From assembly GCA_039090855.1 (NCBI GenBank), contig CM076996.1, positions 51,550,469 to 51,614,468 of the forward strand: DNA of 64,000 nucleotides, read 5' to 3'. Shown here piece by piece: positions 44,330 through 56,215 of this stretch; position 1 is the stretch's first letter, and every line of letters begins with the position of its first letter. Under the pieces are notes generated by a model. It searched no databases, had not been told where the DNA came from, and was given only the letters and a program-made list of their open reading frames with translations. The translations under genes were made by a program, and so were the position numbers. This DNA comes from Macrothele yani. Lineage: Eukaryota > Arthropoda > Arachnida > Araneae > Macrothelidae.

Positions 44330-44394
44330 TACATATGTCATCTTCAGACTTCGATTTGATCGTGCATAACACAGCGTTTTACCTGATCATTGGA
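44330..44394 (-). repeat. PLE 2 inverted terminal repeat, 5' side
   Basis: Inverted copy of 41596-41660. It lies upstream of the PLE coding region on its own strand. Confidence 0.9.
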
Positions 44395-44440
44395 TTTATT
44401 CTGCACGCACCGTCGTAATCATTAACAAATCGGTAGACAT

Positions 44441-45690
44441 ATTTTACTACCTACAAAAGAGTTCAAAATGTAAAGAAAAATTAAGGGAGGTTTTTAAAAG
44501 CTTCATGACACAGAAACAAGGAAAATCTTGCAGCATGTAGTCACACGATGGCTGTCTCTTGGCAAAGCACTAACCAGAATAATGGATCAGTGGCATCCAT
44601 TATTAATTTTCTTGAATGAAGTCAAGATGAAATTTCAAGCTTCATCTTCATTATACCTTCGCAAAACTCCACATGTTAATGGATGTTACCAAAGGTGGTG
44701 AAATTTCTGAGGAAAACAGGAAAGTTGAAGATGAGTTGTCTACTTCTAAAAGAGTGAAGGAAAATATTATTTCAAAACGAAATCCTTCTAGCAATCCAAC
44801 ACTTACTGTAAGTCATGAAGAAAATTTTTTTCACTTTCTGTCCCCAGAGTTAACGAGGTGTACTGTAGTTTTTTATTGAATGTTATTTCAGAATTTGAAA
44901 AGAAAACTGTTGCATTGCAGTCATCTTCACCCAAGATACATATTCTCAGGGAAATGTTATGAGTTATTAAGAAATATGTACATTAAATTTATTAAGCTAG
45001 CAGCTCTTAAGAGGCATGATTTATTAGGTGTTTCTTACCATGATCCTAACAACCAAAGAGATGATTCTGATCTTGCTATTGGAAATCAAACGCTTCAGTT
45101 ACTTAGTGCTTTGAAAGATGACCTAAGAAAGGTATTTTTTTCCTCAGTAAGAAAATATTTTGTAACAGCCTGTGATTATATTGTGAAGAAGTTCCCATTA
45201 AAAAATGAAGTGTTGAAGAAAGCTGAAGTGGCTAATGTGAAAAACATTGTAAATATGTCCTTCAGTAGTGTACATTTTTTTGTTGAAAAATTCCCATTTT
45301 TGCTGACTGTAAAGGAGAATGAAAATCATGATGATGCATTGGATAAACTTGAATCTCAATTCTTAGCTCTTCAAGTTTCGGATTTAACATTAAATGAAGA
45401 AACTATTGATACTCAGATAAGTTCATTAGCAACTGTGTCCAGTGTATCAGGAGATTTAAAGTATGATGGAATTGTGAAAGTTTTAGTAGCAGCGTTGACA
45501 AACCTCACAGCAATGCCGAATGTAAACACTTTTTCAGCTTAATTAAAAAGAACAAAACTCAGTTTTGCTCATTCATGTCAACTAATACTCTTGCAGATAT
45601 TTTGTTCATCAAGTGCCATGAGAGAAAACCATGCCATGAAGTGGAATTTTCAGACTTTTTTATCTTGTGCAGAAAAGGCCACAGTTGCCT
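44441..45690 (+). pseudogene. hAT transposase, 3' part
   Basis: It continues the hAT gene from 41586. LQHVVTRWLSLGKALTRI near 44525 is a standard hAT helix. The long open stretch 44880-45542 contains LLRNMYIKFIKLAALK, FFVEKFPFLL and LKYDGIVKVLVAAL. The final dimerisation region (NVNTFSALIKKN-like text, then STNTLADILFIKCHERKPC) runs across a stop at 45541 to about 45690. Frameshifts occur at 44700, 44880 and 45541. Confidence 0.82.
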
Positions 45691-46084
45691 CCTTGCAGTA
45701 ATTGGGGTAATTTTTATTCATTAAGAAGCACAAAAGTAATTCACTTTCTACATATTTTATTTTCAAAGTAATTTGCTAAAATGTATTTTGAAAAATAAAT
45801 GATATTTTTGAAGAGTGCAATTATTTTAGATACGCCCTTTATTTTATATCCTCTTGTGATTCTACTTAAATTGCTTTTTAAAATAAACGATCTGTATTAT
45901 AAAAAAATCTTTTTAAAGCTAATAGCATAGAAAACTTTAACACTGTACTATAGTTCACTTCAATGTACAATAGTACACATCAAGAATCTTTTTTTTTTTT
46001 TTTAATTTTGAAAAATATTCTGAATTTTAGGAAATTTTTTTCTAAAATCTTCTGACTTTTGATCTTTGGAAGTTGGCAGGTATG

Positions 46085-46489
46085 GTGCTGAGTAAATTAT
46101 TCGCTAATCTTTGCATTGTTCCAAATTTCTTGATTCAGAGATAAAAGGGAACTGAAAATGTTATTTAGTAAATTTTCATCTGCACCATCTATTTCGTGGC
46201 TGCAAAAAACGCTCCTCAATTCTGTCATAGTTCTAACATACTGTGTTACATATAAAAGAATCAAAGAACCATGTATTTTGGATAATCTGAAATTCAGAAT
46301 TCAATGTATAATTATAAAGAGCATAGAAATAAATTATGTATAACCAAACTGAAAAAGTGGTAGTAACTACAGTAAAATATCAGGACTTGGGCAGAATCAC
46401 ATATGATAGTGAAAAACATTTAACCAAGGTTCCACTGTATATATCTAAAGCTTTTGAAGCCACTCTCAAGGCCTGATCATAGGTGGATA
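46085..46489. other. Non-coding; one Tigger-like terminus
   Basis: No gene. The reverse complement of 46418-46438 reads ACAGTGGAACCTTGGTTAAA, a pogo/Tigger-like end similar to the one at 36749. Confidence 0.4.
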
Positions 46490-47699
46490 TACACTGAGTG
46501 GCCACTATATTATGACCACCTGATAGTTTTAAGCAAATGAGCTATGGCTGCCCGCTGTTGCTGCCAGAGGGCGAGGCTAGTATAAAAAGGGAAAGCTTAG
46601 TGCTTGCGACAGTAGCAGAAGTGATTTTTGGGTGACGAGATGGATAAAAATGCGATTTGACAGACTTTCAACGTGGGATGATTGTAGGAGCTCGGAGCGA
46701 GTATCACCGAAACCGCTGCATTCGTGAAATGTTCCATAGCAGCAGCTGTTAAAGTGTTTTAAAGACTGAACTGTCAGCCAAAAAACTGGGTCTCTACATG
46801 CAGCGTGTGGTCGTCATCGACTAGTGACTGCTCGGGCGGAACAGAGTGTCCAGACTGGTAACAGACAACAGAAAGGCAACAGTGCAGCAAATTACAGACC
46901 ATCTTAATCAAGGATCCCCTCAAATGATCTCTGCACGCACTGTTCGCTGTACACTGCATCGGATGGGATATGGTAGCCGAAGGCCTGTTTGAACACCTTT
47001 GCTGTCTGCAGTTAACAAAAGAAAATGTCTCCAGTTCGCACAGGAGCACAAGGATTGGACAGTCGATAATTGGAAACAAATTAGGTGGTCCGATGAATCA
47101 CGTTTTCAGTTGCACCATGCCGATGGCCGAGTAAGAATTTGGCAGAAACAGCACAAAAGCATGGACCCCCAAATGCATTGCTACAACCCTTCAAGCTGGT
47201 GGAGGCAACGTTATGGTTTGGGGAATGTTTTCCTGGCATGCTTTGGGCCCTTTAATTCGTGTTGATCAATGTCTGACTGGCACATCATATCTAAACATCG
47301 TTGTGGACCAAGTGCATCCTGTCATGTGGATGGTTTATCCCAATGGCTACTTTCAACAAGATAATGCGTCCTGCCATAGTGCTCGTATTGTACAGGATTG
47401 GTTTCAGGAACATGCAGGTGTGTTTACTTTGCTTAGGTGGCCCCCACAATCTCCAGATCTCAACCCCATTGAGAATTTGTGGGATGAAGTTGAATGAGCC
47501 ATCAGACAGCTGGATCCACAACCCTGCTATCTCACAATCCTGGAAAGTGCTATTCATCAAGCATGGTCTCAGATTCCACAAACCACCTATCAACATCTCG
47601 TGGAGTCCATGCCATGAAGAATTGACGCAGTATTAAAGGCAAAAAGTGGCCCAACGATATACTGAGGGGGTGGTCATAATAAAGTGGCCACTCAGTGTA
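46490..47699 (+). mobile_element. Tc1-like element (CACTGAGTGGCCA type)
   Basis: Inverted ends TACACTGAGTGGCCACTATA and, in reverse complement, TACACTGAGTGGCCACTTTA, continuing TTATGACCACC, with TA at both sides. Length is 1.21 kb with a plus-strand transposase. Confidence 0.95.
46640..47636 (+). pseudogene. Tc1-like transposase (36 residues between second Asp and Glu)
   Basis: The N-terminal third is frame-broken (SITETAAFVKCS, RLVTSDCSGGT-like text). From 46999 the catalytic part reads LQFAQEHKDWTVDNWKQIRW, SDESRFQLHHADGRVRIW, GGGNVMVWGMFSWHALGPL, FQQDNASCHSARIVQDWFQE and RWPPQSPDLNPIENLWDEVE, then a stop. By direct count 36 residues separate the second Asp from the Glu. The C-terminal QTTYQHLVESMPRRIDAVLK follows in another frame. 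Confidence 0.92.
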
Positions 47700-47704
47700 T
47701 ATTC

Positions 47705-47941
47705 TTTTTTTTTTTTTTTTTTTGATTGGAGGTTTAACGACCACCATGAGGAACTCAGTGAACTATATAAGCAGTCGCCCATCCCTAATTTAGGGCCACT
47801 GGTTCCAGAGAAGGGAGACAGCCAGTTCACGGAACTGGCTCTCTCCACCAACACAACATCCATGAACCGGGATTCGAACCCGGACCATCTCGGACGAATG
47901 ATCAAAAGCCATCGCTTAGACCACTGTGCCACCAGGGCGGC
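47705..47941 (-). mobile_element. tRNA-derived SINE, copy 7
   Basis: On the minus strand: head with box A TGGCACAGTGG, box B GGTTCGAATCCCGG, body, GAGTTCCTCATGGTGG, and poly-A (19 T on the plus strand at 47705-47723). It contains a short inverted duplication, CCAGTTCACGGAACTGG, within the body. It lies directly beside the Tc1 end. Confidence 0.93.
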
Positions 47942-49733
47942 AATTCTTGAAGTTTTAAAAAGGATTAAGTATGTGTGGGAAGCTCTACTTTTTTATTTCT
48001 TATGGATATGAGCTGCTGACAGACATTTGTGTGAAAGTGGTGCACACTTTATTCATTCAAAGTGATACTTCCAGGCTTGGTGATAACCCTAATACTGCTG
48101 CAGACTAGCATATTCTTCTCATTCCTGCATCCGTTTTAATAAACTCAGTGGACATTGCATGAATTCGACTTTTCATTCGTTCAGCAGAACTGCAGATGAA
48201 GTTGAACATTTTCGTCTTGTGTGGTATCAGCTATTAACTTACAACATTTTCACTGATTGGAAGAACCATTAAGAAGAATGATGAGACCTAGCAATTGTTC
48301 ATTTTGTGTGTGTGTATGTGTGTGTGTTCATGTAATTTCTCCCCATTTATACTCTTTTATTCTCTAAAACCTCAAAATAAATTAAAAACAAAAACTCATT
48401 AAAAATGGTAACATCATATCTTAGAGTTTTCTGCCTGCTGTATTCATTGATGCCCACACCCTGCATGGCATTTAATGCAACATTTTTGCATGTGTGCCTT
48501 CCTCATGGGTTTTTACCACTAAAAGGAGAATCTCTACATTGTCTGTGTTGGTTTTAACCCCATCTCCATTGCATGAACATGGCATATAGCTCTCCGTGGC
48601 ACCATCCACCTGGCATTTCTTGTTCTTTTTTTATCCTTACGTTTTTTGAGTTGTGTTCAAAATTATAGCGTTTTACTGCTTCATTTAAATTTGAAGCTCC
48701 ATAGAAGAATGGCAGCTGCTTGCTCTATGAGGAGACTCACATGACTGAACTTCAGAAAAGATAAGTGGAATCAGCTGTGCCTTTCACCTAATTATTTGCC
48801 CTTGCCTTCTCTCTCCTGGGGTGGATGGGAAGCTCTTGTTTAAGCACTCATACTAAACTGGAGGGCTTGCAAACCACTCACATGGCACAAAACCATGCAA
48901 AAGTTCAGATCCCAAGCACTGTGTCAGGGGCTGAATGCCGCTAAGACCTAACAGTGCTGCAAATTAATTGTCCCTTTAGAGAACCGAGTAAAATCACAGC
49001 AAACAGCCTTCCATTTACTTGCAGGATTAACAGATGATGACAGTTTCTTTCCTAGTTACATCTCCTGTTTATAGATAAAAGTACTGTCAAATCATGATCT
49101 AATGTTTCCTAGATCTAACGCTTTCCCGCATCTATTGCTACATTTTGAAATCCCAGATTTTTTTCCGATGTACGTAATGCTAAAAAAACCCCCCAGCATC
49201 TTATGTTTTGGTGTTAGTTTCCCCGCATCTAACATTCCTATTTGTTAACCCCAGAACTTTTTCATTTCAAATTTTGCATTTCCACCTGTGCAGTTTTAAT
49301 CAGAATGGCTTAAACCATCGAGGGCACTGTGTGTTTCTTGTTTACACCTCTCCCCACCACAGGGGGGGAGAAACAACTTCTTGAAAAGAGGCAGAAGTGG
49401 AGTGGGTTGTTTAGCAACATTTTTGGTACTACCGACTTTATTTATCTCTCCCTCTCCTCTTCCTCTCCCCCCCCCACACACAAAAAAAAAAAAAAAACCA
49501 GTTATCTCAAAATATTGATGGTCTACTGGAAAGCATCCTTTGTGAAAAAACAAGGTAATGGTTGAGAATTAGTGAAGGTTTCTAAAAATATGGTAAAGTA
49601 ATCCTATCACAGCATTATTTGGTTTTTAGGTAAAGGATCAGCAGAAAGCAGTTGGTAGGGTTTTTAGAATAAATACTGTTGTTGGTGTCATTGCATAGTA
49701 TAATGATTTATTTCATAGTACTAAGCATGTTTA
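47942..49733. other. Non-coding stretch
   Basis: No exon, ORF or terminal repeat was recognised in 1.8 kb. Simple sequences: (GT)n at about 48304-48330, a C-run followed by an A-run at 49467-49497, and (TTTA)n at 49732-49749. This may be unique intron sequence. Confidence 0.4.
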
Positions 49734-50099
49734 TTTATTTATTTATTTCGTGTCAGAAGCCTGCACACTACATCCATAAAATCACAAATACATCAATGCG
49801 AATAATCACAAAATCAAAATGATAAAACATACACAATACAATGCAAAAACTTAGATATCTCAATTTAAATACTATAATTCACAACTATTTAAACCATCAA
49901 ACTGTAATGACGTGCCAATTGTATTGCTCTTTCTGAAATGAATACTAAATCCTTCATTTTACACCGCTCAGAGGTGCCAGCTAGTTCTGTGTGACATTGA
50001 CAAAAAGACCCCAACTCACTGGGTTTTGTTCCAGAATCCTTAGGTTGAATGACCAACTGGAACCGTCAGCTGCGGATTAATCCCCCACACTGATGTACT
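49734..50099 (-). pseudogene. LINE 3' end with (AAAT)n tail (probably LINE-B)
   Basis: The minus strand shows RCKMKDLVFISERAIQLARH, similar in style to LINE C-termini, then a 3' untranslated part and a (TAAA)n tail. It may be the displaced 3' end of LINE-B (53245-56215), separated from it by the inserted LINE-A. The strings GTACT at 50096 and at 53241 could be a small shared repeat, but this is weak. Confidence 0.5.
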
Positions 50100-53000
50100 T
50101 ACTTGATTAAAAAGACACAAAGAGATCAATATCCAGACTCTAGTGTGGGATATGGTGGACCTGCCACACTTGAGAAGGACGGTTCACCATGGAATCGACC
50201 TGGACTTTCTAAACGGCATATGAGAATGCGATCTCGGCTGAGTGAGTGTAAAATTGGTGTATGGAATACTAGAGGTATAAATGGCAAGATGAATGAGGTG
50301 ATTGAAAAGATGAATAAGTATAGGTTTGATGTGCTGTGTGTAAGTGAAACCAAAAAGAAGGAAATTGGGATAGAAGAAGTGAATGGAACTGTGAGTGTGT
50401 GGTCTAGAGTATTGGGTAATGTGAGAGGACAGGCTGGTGCAGGTGTGATTTTAAGTGAAAAGTTGAACAACTTGATTCACTGTAGCTGCATAAGTGAGAG
50501 AATTCTTTGGATTTGTTTGAAAGCGAAACTTCAGAGAATAGTAATTGTTGTAGTGTATGCTCCTTGTGACTCAGAACATTCTGATAGGTAGGACGATTTC
50601 TGGAATGAGTTAAAAGCTGTTTTGAGCCAGTTTGGTGCTAAAGAGAAAGTTTTAATAGCAGGGGATTTCAATGCTAGAGTAGGTGTGCAGAATGCAATTT
50701 CTGACAATGTTCTGGGTAAGTTTAATGATCCTTGTATGAATGTTAATGGCGAAAGATTAATTGAACTCTGCATTGAGAATGGTTTGTGTGTATCTAATAT
50801 GTTTTTCAACCACAAGTATATCCATACATATACTTGGGAAAATCATACTCTTGGTCAAAAGAATGTGATAGATTTTGTTGTCTACGATCAACGTCTGAAA
50901 CACTTAATTGTTGACACTCTTGTGATGAGAGGTGCGGATGTTGGTTCTGATCATTACTTGGTAATGTCACGAGTGAAATTGGATGTTGGTTGAAGGAATA
51001 GGAAGAGGCCCAGGATGGAAAGAATAAAGGTTGACAGGCTCACTGAAGTTCATCAGCGGTATTCTGACTTACTCAGAGAACGACTGAAGGAGCTGAAGTC
51101 TTGTGAGAAGGATGTAGAAAAGAAATCAGAATGTTTTAAGAACTGTGTTGTCACTGCTGCTGAAGATGTCTATGGCACCACAATAGTGGGTAACAAAAGA
51201 GGTGATGCTTGGTGGAATAGTGAGATTAAAAAGGCAGTAAAGAGAAAGAAGGAAGATTATTTGGGGATGTTGCAAGAGTTTCTGTGGATGAATATCGCTG
51301 TAAGAATCATGAAGCCACTGGGCTGGTTGGCCAGAGTAGGGCAAAAGATAGGAAGGAGAGGGTGGAAAGGCATGAATTGGCTTTTTGAAAATATAGGAAG
51401 ACTTTCTGGAAGTACGTGAGAATCAGGAAAAATAGGGGAAACAAAGTTGTAAGTTGTGTGAAGAATAGGATCGGGGAAACGATCTGGGAGCCCAATGAGT
51501 TAAGTGAAAGATGGGGTGAATACTTCTGTGAGTTATTAGATCAAGAAAGCAAAGGTGATTCAGAGGCAGATACAGAGGATGTTACAGTGAAGGATGGAAG
51601 CACTGGAGGGATCTCAAAAGAAGAGGTGTGTAAAGCTCTAAAATCTCTTTGGAATGATAAGGCTCCGGGAGTTGATAGCATAACTGCCGAGATGTTGAAA
51701 TATGGTGGTGACTCTGTAATTGAGTTGTTAACTGAAATTTGCCAGTTGTGCTGGGAGTTAGGAATGGTCTCTCGAGATTGGAAGGATGCTATCATTGTTC
51801 CCTTGTATAAAGGGAAAGGTGTTCAGACTGACTGGAAGAACTATCGTGGTATTAGCCTACTGAGTGTGCCAGGGAAAGTGTTTGGTAAGGTCGTTATTGA
51901 AAAAGTATGGGGTCTTACATCAGAGAAAGTGTGGGATGTTCAGAGTGGTTTTATGCCTGGTAAAGGCTGCACTAACCAAATTTTGGCATAATGCATGATG
52001 TTTGAAAAGTATCTGGCTGTTTGCAAGAAAGTGTTTGCTGCCTTCATAGATTTAGAGAAAGCTTACGACTGAGTAAATAGGACACTTTTGTGGATGGTAT
52101 TGAATGAATATGGTGTTACTGGGAATCTACTTAACAGTGTAAAAGCCATGTATGCTGGCAGCAGAGCTTGTGTGCGAGTGAATGGTGTTTTATCAAAATG
52201 GTTTTCTATTGGTGCAGGAGTCAGATAGATTTGTGTAATGTCACCATGGCTGTTTAATATATTTATGGATGCGTGCATGCGTGATGCCAAAATAGATAAT
52301 ATGTACTGGTTTATGTCTTGGTGACATCTGTGTGTGCAGATTGCTGTATGCTATTGACACTGTCCTGTTGGCAGAGAGCAAAAGTGTGTGAGTTTCAGAG
52401 TATGTTGTCTCGGATGTACGAAGTTTGCATGGAATTTAAACTGAGTATAAATAAGGGTAAACCAGAGTTATGGTTTTTGAGATAGGAACTGGTAGTATTG
52501 AATGTAATATATGTCTAAATGGCACAGTGATTGACCAGGTGAATGAGTTTGTGTATTTAGAAAGCATGTTTGACAGAGAGAACAAATTGGATGGTGGAAT
52601 TAGTAGGCGAGTGAATTCTTCATTGAAAGCCATGGCTGCTGTGTGAGGTTTTCACAGGAACGATGGGTTCTCAAGAGAGTCCCGCATGGCTGAGTATGAA
52701 AGTGTAATTGTCCCTACTCTGATGTATGGCAGTGAAACCTGGGTGCTACAGAAGAAACATAGGAGTCGTTTGTGCGCTGGAGAAATGCATTACTTACAGG
52801 GGGTTTGTGGCAAGAGATGTTCTGATTGTGTGAGGAATGAAGATGTGTTGCATTTGTGTAATGTGAAGCAAAATATTGTTAGCAAGGTGGAGACTAATAT
52901 GGTTCAGTGGTTTGGCCATGTTGAAAAAATGAATGATGAGATGCTTACTAAGAAAATCTTTTTAGCCCAAGTGGCAGGAAGGAAAGGCAGAGGAAGGCTA

Positions 53001-53244
53001 AGGAAGTCATGTGAAGATCAGATTCAGGGGTGTCTGCATGAGGAAAAGTTTATGCGTATGACGTATAGAAGATCCTGTGTACGGCGTGTGATGGATGTGT
53101 GTGAAGCCCGAGTTTTATGCCAAGATCGCTGTAAATGGAGAAGTTTGATACGGCAGCAGTAAGTAAAAATTATCTGGTAATTTGTATTTCTTTGTGAAGC
53201 TAAACTTTGAATATTAGAGAACAGCTTAGTGATACGTATGTATG
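50100..53244 (+). mobile_element. LINE-A, near full-length non-LTR retrotransposon
   Basis: It contains endonuclease, reverse transcriptase and C-terminal regions in order, and ends after GAACAGCTTAGTGAT with a (GTAT)n tail at 53230-53244. Two 3' fragments of the same family lie at 23052-23745 (+) and 59835-60432 (-), each ending after the same GAACAGCTTARTGAT string and a different short repeat. Confidence 0.82.
50103..53162 (+). pseudogene. LINE-A endonuclease/reverse transcriptase
   Basis: The endonuclease domain (50103-50993) shows IGVWNTRGINGKMNEVI, DVLCVSETKKKE, QAGAGVILSEKLN, IVVVYAPCDS, LIAGDFNARVG, and GSDHYLVMSRVK, the AP-endonuclease-like motifs, with one stop at 50589. The RT (51416-52380) shows NDKAPGVDSITAEMLKYGG, DWKNYRGISLLSVPGKVF, GFMPGKGCTNQI, FAAFIDLEKAYD and VMSPWLFNIFMD. 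The catalytic YADD is replaced by Tyr-Ala-Ile-Asp at 52347-52358. The C-terminal region (52686-53162) is open and has MYGSETWVLQKKHRSR and QWFGHVEKMNDEM. The clade is not certain. About six stops or shifts. Confidence 0.87.
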
Positions 53245-56215
53245 TACTGGGCTCATGTAACAGTCTAATAAATGGTACATTGCTTGTATGTCCCCATAAT
53301 CACAGAAATGTTGTTCAGATCGAAGAAAATCCCATTTTACCAAATGGTCTCTTGATCTTCCCACGCCAGTCGTCATCCTATTAAGAGTTTTCCACACAGT
53401 CCATCCGTATTGATGTCCGGGTGAGATGTCCTCCTCTGGCTTCATCCACTCCGCCAAACTGTCAAGTTCGTATGTCCATTGGTTCACACGTGTACCCTGT
53501 GTGGTGGTTTAGTGATCTCTTCAGCACACGTAATAAAACTTTTCCTTGATTTCAGCCTTGATATGCAGGGCATATAACCATGCATAACATGTCTGACTTC
53601 CCTAAGATTTTTTGTCATTTTCACATCCGATTGTATCTTTCTTTTTATTATAGGTAGGGCTATCCCTGCCACTACATAGAGTTTATCTAAAGGCGTAGGT
53701 CTCAGACAGCCAGTAACAATCCTACAAGTATCGTTCAGAGCGATGTGAACTTTCCTGGCATGAGCTGAATGTGCCCAAACAGGGCAAGCATATTCAGCGG
53801 TAGAAAAGCACAAAGCCAGTGCTGAGGTCCGCACCAATCTGGGATTTGCTCCCCATGAGGAATTAACAAGTTTATGAAGCAAATTATTTCTTTTTGTCTA
53901 GTATTCTCACAGTGCATCTTAAAAGTAAGAGCTCTGTCCAAAATGACTCTTAGATATTTGTGTGAATTTGTATTCAGAAGTGAGGAGCCATTTAACATTA
54001 TAGTAAATTTTCTGTTTGCTTCATGAATTCTCAGATGAAATGCTGTAACCTGTGTCTTGGCTGGATTAAGGGTCAAATGATTTCTAACATAATATCTGTG
54101 AAAGCAGTTTACGGCTCTCATAAGCGCACTCTCTCAATCTCTCCAAAATTCATACTGTGCCGCCAATGCAAGATCGTTAGCAAATAAAAATGACCTAGTG
54201 CCCCATGAATGGGGCTGATCATTAGTATAAACATTAAATAATATTGGAGAAAGTATACTTCCTTGTGGTAATCCATTCTTCTGGTCTCTCCATCTGCTTC
54301 GTTTATTCTGGAAATCCTCGAAAAATTTTCTATTTGCTAACAAATTTGCAATAATTGTAGTTAGTTTCATATTCTCTGTCATATCGTAAAGTTTACATAA
54401 CAATGCTCCATGATTTACATTGTCATATGCAGTAGTCAGGTCCACAAACACCACACCTGTTATTTTCTTTTGCGCATATCCATCCTTGATATATTGAGTA
54501 AGGTTTAATACCTGTCCCGTGCATGATTTACCTTGTCTAAAGTCTGCCTGTTCTGGAATGAGTTGTGGTTCTATCAGAGGTACAAGTCTATTTAAAATTA
54601 TTCATTCAAAAATTTTGTGCAAATGACCCAAAAGCAAAATTGGTCTATAGCTACAAAGATCATCAGGATCTTTACCTGGTTTCAACAGTGCTATTACTTT
54701 AGATTTATGCCACAACTTTGGAATTTGACAGCGCCTGACACAATAATTAAATAACGCCATAATCCATTCTTTCGTGCTTTGTCAAAAATGTTTTATCTGT
54801 TCATTCAACAAATCATCAACCCCAGCAGCTTTGCCACATTTGGTCCTTACTATAGCATTTTCCACCTCCTTTATGGTAATCAAAAGCTCCTCTCCAACAG
54901 TTCTTCCTTTAACATGTGTCAATTTCTTTTTTTGATAATATTTACTAATCTTCTTACTCTTTCAATTCAGAAGAAGTTGTGAAGCTATTTGATCAGCTGT
55001 GACTGTAGAGGTATTTTTTGATATTATTAGATCATTGTTTAAGTTCTTCAATAGCCGCCATTCCTTATGGCTGCTCTTTGCAAAATCACACCATTCGATA
55101 GTTGTCCTCCTCTTTTCCTGCTTACTCCTTTCAACCGCCTCCACAAGGTCCTTGCCCATTTGAATAGTTGACTCCCGAAAAGAGTCCTCTTATAGAATGG
55201 TATATTATAACAGCAAATCATTTGTTTGCCTATATTGAGCAGGTACACAGTTCTACATCCTCTCGGGATGTTATATCGTGCCACCCCACCCGTTGTACTG
55301 CCTTCACAAAGTGATTGTAGTTTTGAGGAATTGGTTTTAAATCTATCACGGCAGCATCCAAACCATGAGAAAAACCTTGCCAGTCAGCTTTCTTGAAATT
55401 GAATCTTCCTCTAAATGGGACTGTAGTTGGTCTAATGGCAACCATTACCTGACAGTTAGGTCTGTGCTGAGTATTTGGGATTGGATCTCCAACCAGCTTC
55501 ACACACTGATGGGATATGTTTTCTGAGACAAAATTTAAGTCTGGATTATATCCACACTTCCACCTAGCACTATTAAACGAGGCTGGCAGCTTAGCATCAT
55601 GAATCAAGGCAAGCCGATTCTTTGACCAAATCTCCATTAACATCATTCTCGGCATCATATACCATGCTCCGCTGTGACTATTAAAATCTCCCATCACAGT
55701 ATTGGTTGATTTGAGCTAAACCGCTGCTTCTTATTAAATTCAAACAGGGTATTTGGTGGTTTATATACCAAGGTAATAGAATAATGTTTTGTTTCTACTG
55801 TGATGATCTCAACATTTTCAGTACTTCTGCTGCCAGCACTTGTGATCTCAATCTCTGGCCTAGAAAAGATGACACTTCCGTAATGCTCATGTGGTATTTC
55901 ATAAATAAGCTTTAGTCCAGGAACAAATTGATGTCTATCCGTAGAGCCTCGATGCACTTCCTGAACACAAAGAAAATCACACTTCATAGTAGCACACAAT
56001 TTAGCAAGTATATCTGATTTTGCAGAGGAAAAGCCTTCTATGTTTATAGATACCACAGTCACTGCGGGCCTCAGCAATGGTTCATTCACCACAGTTTCTC
56101 CGTCCATCATCTTTGTCATTTGCAATGCTTCTGTAGTAGAGAATTTCACCACTGATAACAAAGTAATCACTGCCCAGTAGGCATCATGTGGAGGTATCCT
56201 CTTTGCCCTAGTCAC
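53245..56215 (-). pseudogene. LINE-B endonuclease/reverse transcriptase (minus strand)
   Basis: Reading from 56215: an endonuclease region with VTVVSINIEGFSSAKSDILA, CDFLCVQEVHRGS, then MMGDFNSHSGAW and NPDLNFVS-type motifs (55697-55560). The reverse transcriptase follows, with MVFVDLTTAYDNVNHGALLC near 54450 and KNGLPQGSILSPILFNVYTN near 54270. The catalytic YADD position reads Phe-Ala-Asn-Asp near 54185. NPAKTQVTAFHLR follows near 54060. The last part has AWKTLNRMTTGVG-like text and a CDYGDIQAMYHLLDC zinc-binding relic near 53290. This fits the Jockey-like group. Many shifts and substitutions. Confidence 0.85.

Larger units (their letters stand above)
41596..44431 (-). mobile_element. Penelope-like element 2 with target duplication and inverted ends
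   Basis: GGTAGACAT at 41587-41595 and 44432-44440 flanks the element, and the hAT frame resumes across it. The ends are inverted copies of each other over about 65 bp (41596-41660 against 44330-44394), for example CCAATGATCAGGTAAAACGC. A further 37 bases lie beyond the right copy. Inside are a GIY-YIG reverse transcriptase gene and a hammerhead-like motif in the 3' region. Confidence 0.9.
39582..46084 (+). mobile_element. hAT element carrying a SINE and a PLE
   Basis: The left end starts CATACCTGAAAGTCTTCTGA and the right end, in reverse complement, CATACCTGCCAACTTCC with AGTCAGAAGATTTT further in. Both regions are rich in AATTTT strings. Without the SINE and the PLE the element is about 3.4 kb. 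No clear 8-bp duplication was found. Confidence 0.68.

Noticed and set aside
49296..49565. Overlapping ORFs at 49296-49565 as coding
   Set aside because: They depend on C-run and A-run simple sequence and have no recognisable motif.
50126..50470. Minus-strand 114-codon ORF
   Set aside because: It is antisense to the LINE-A endonuclease domain, which has the clear family motifs.
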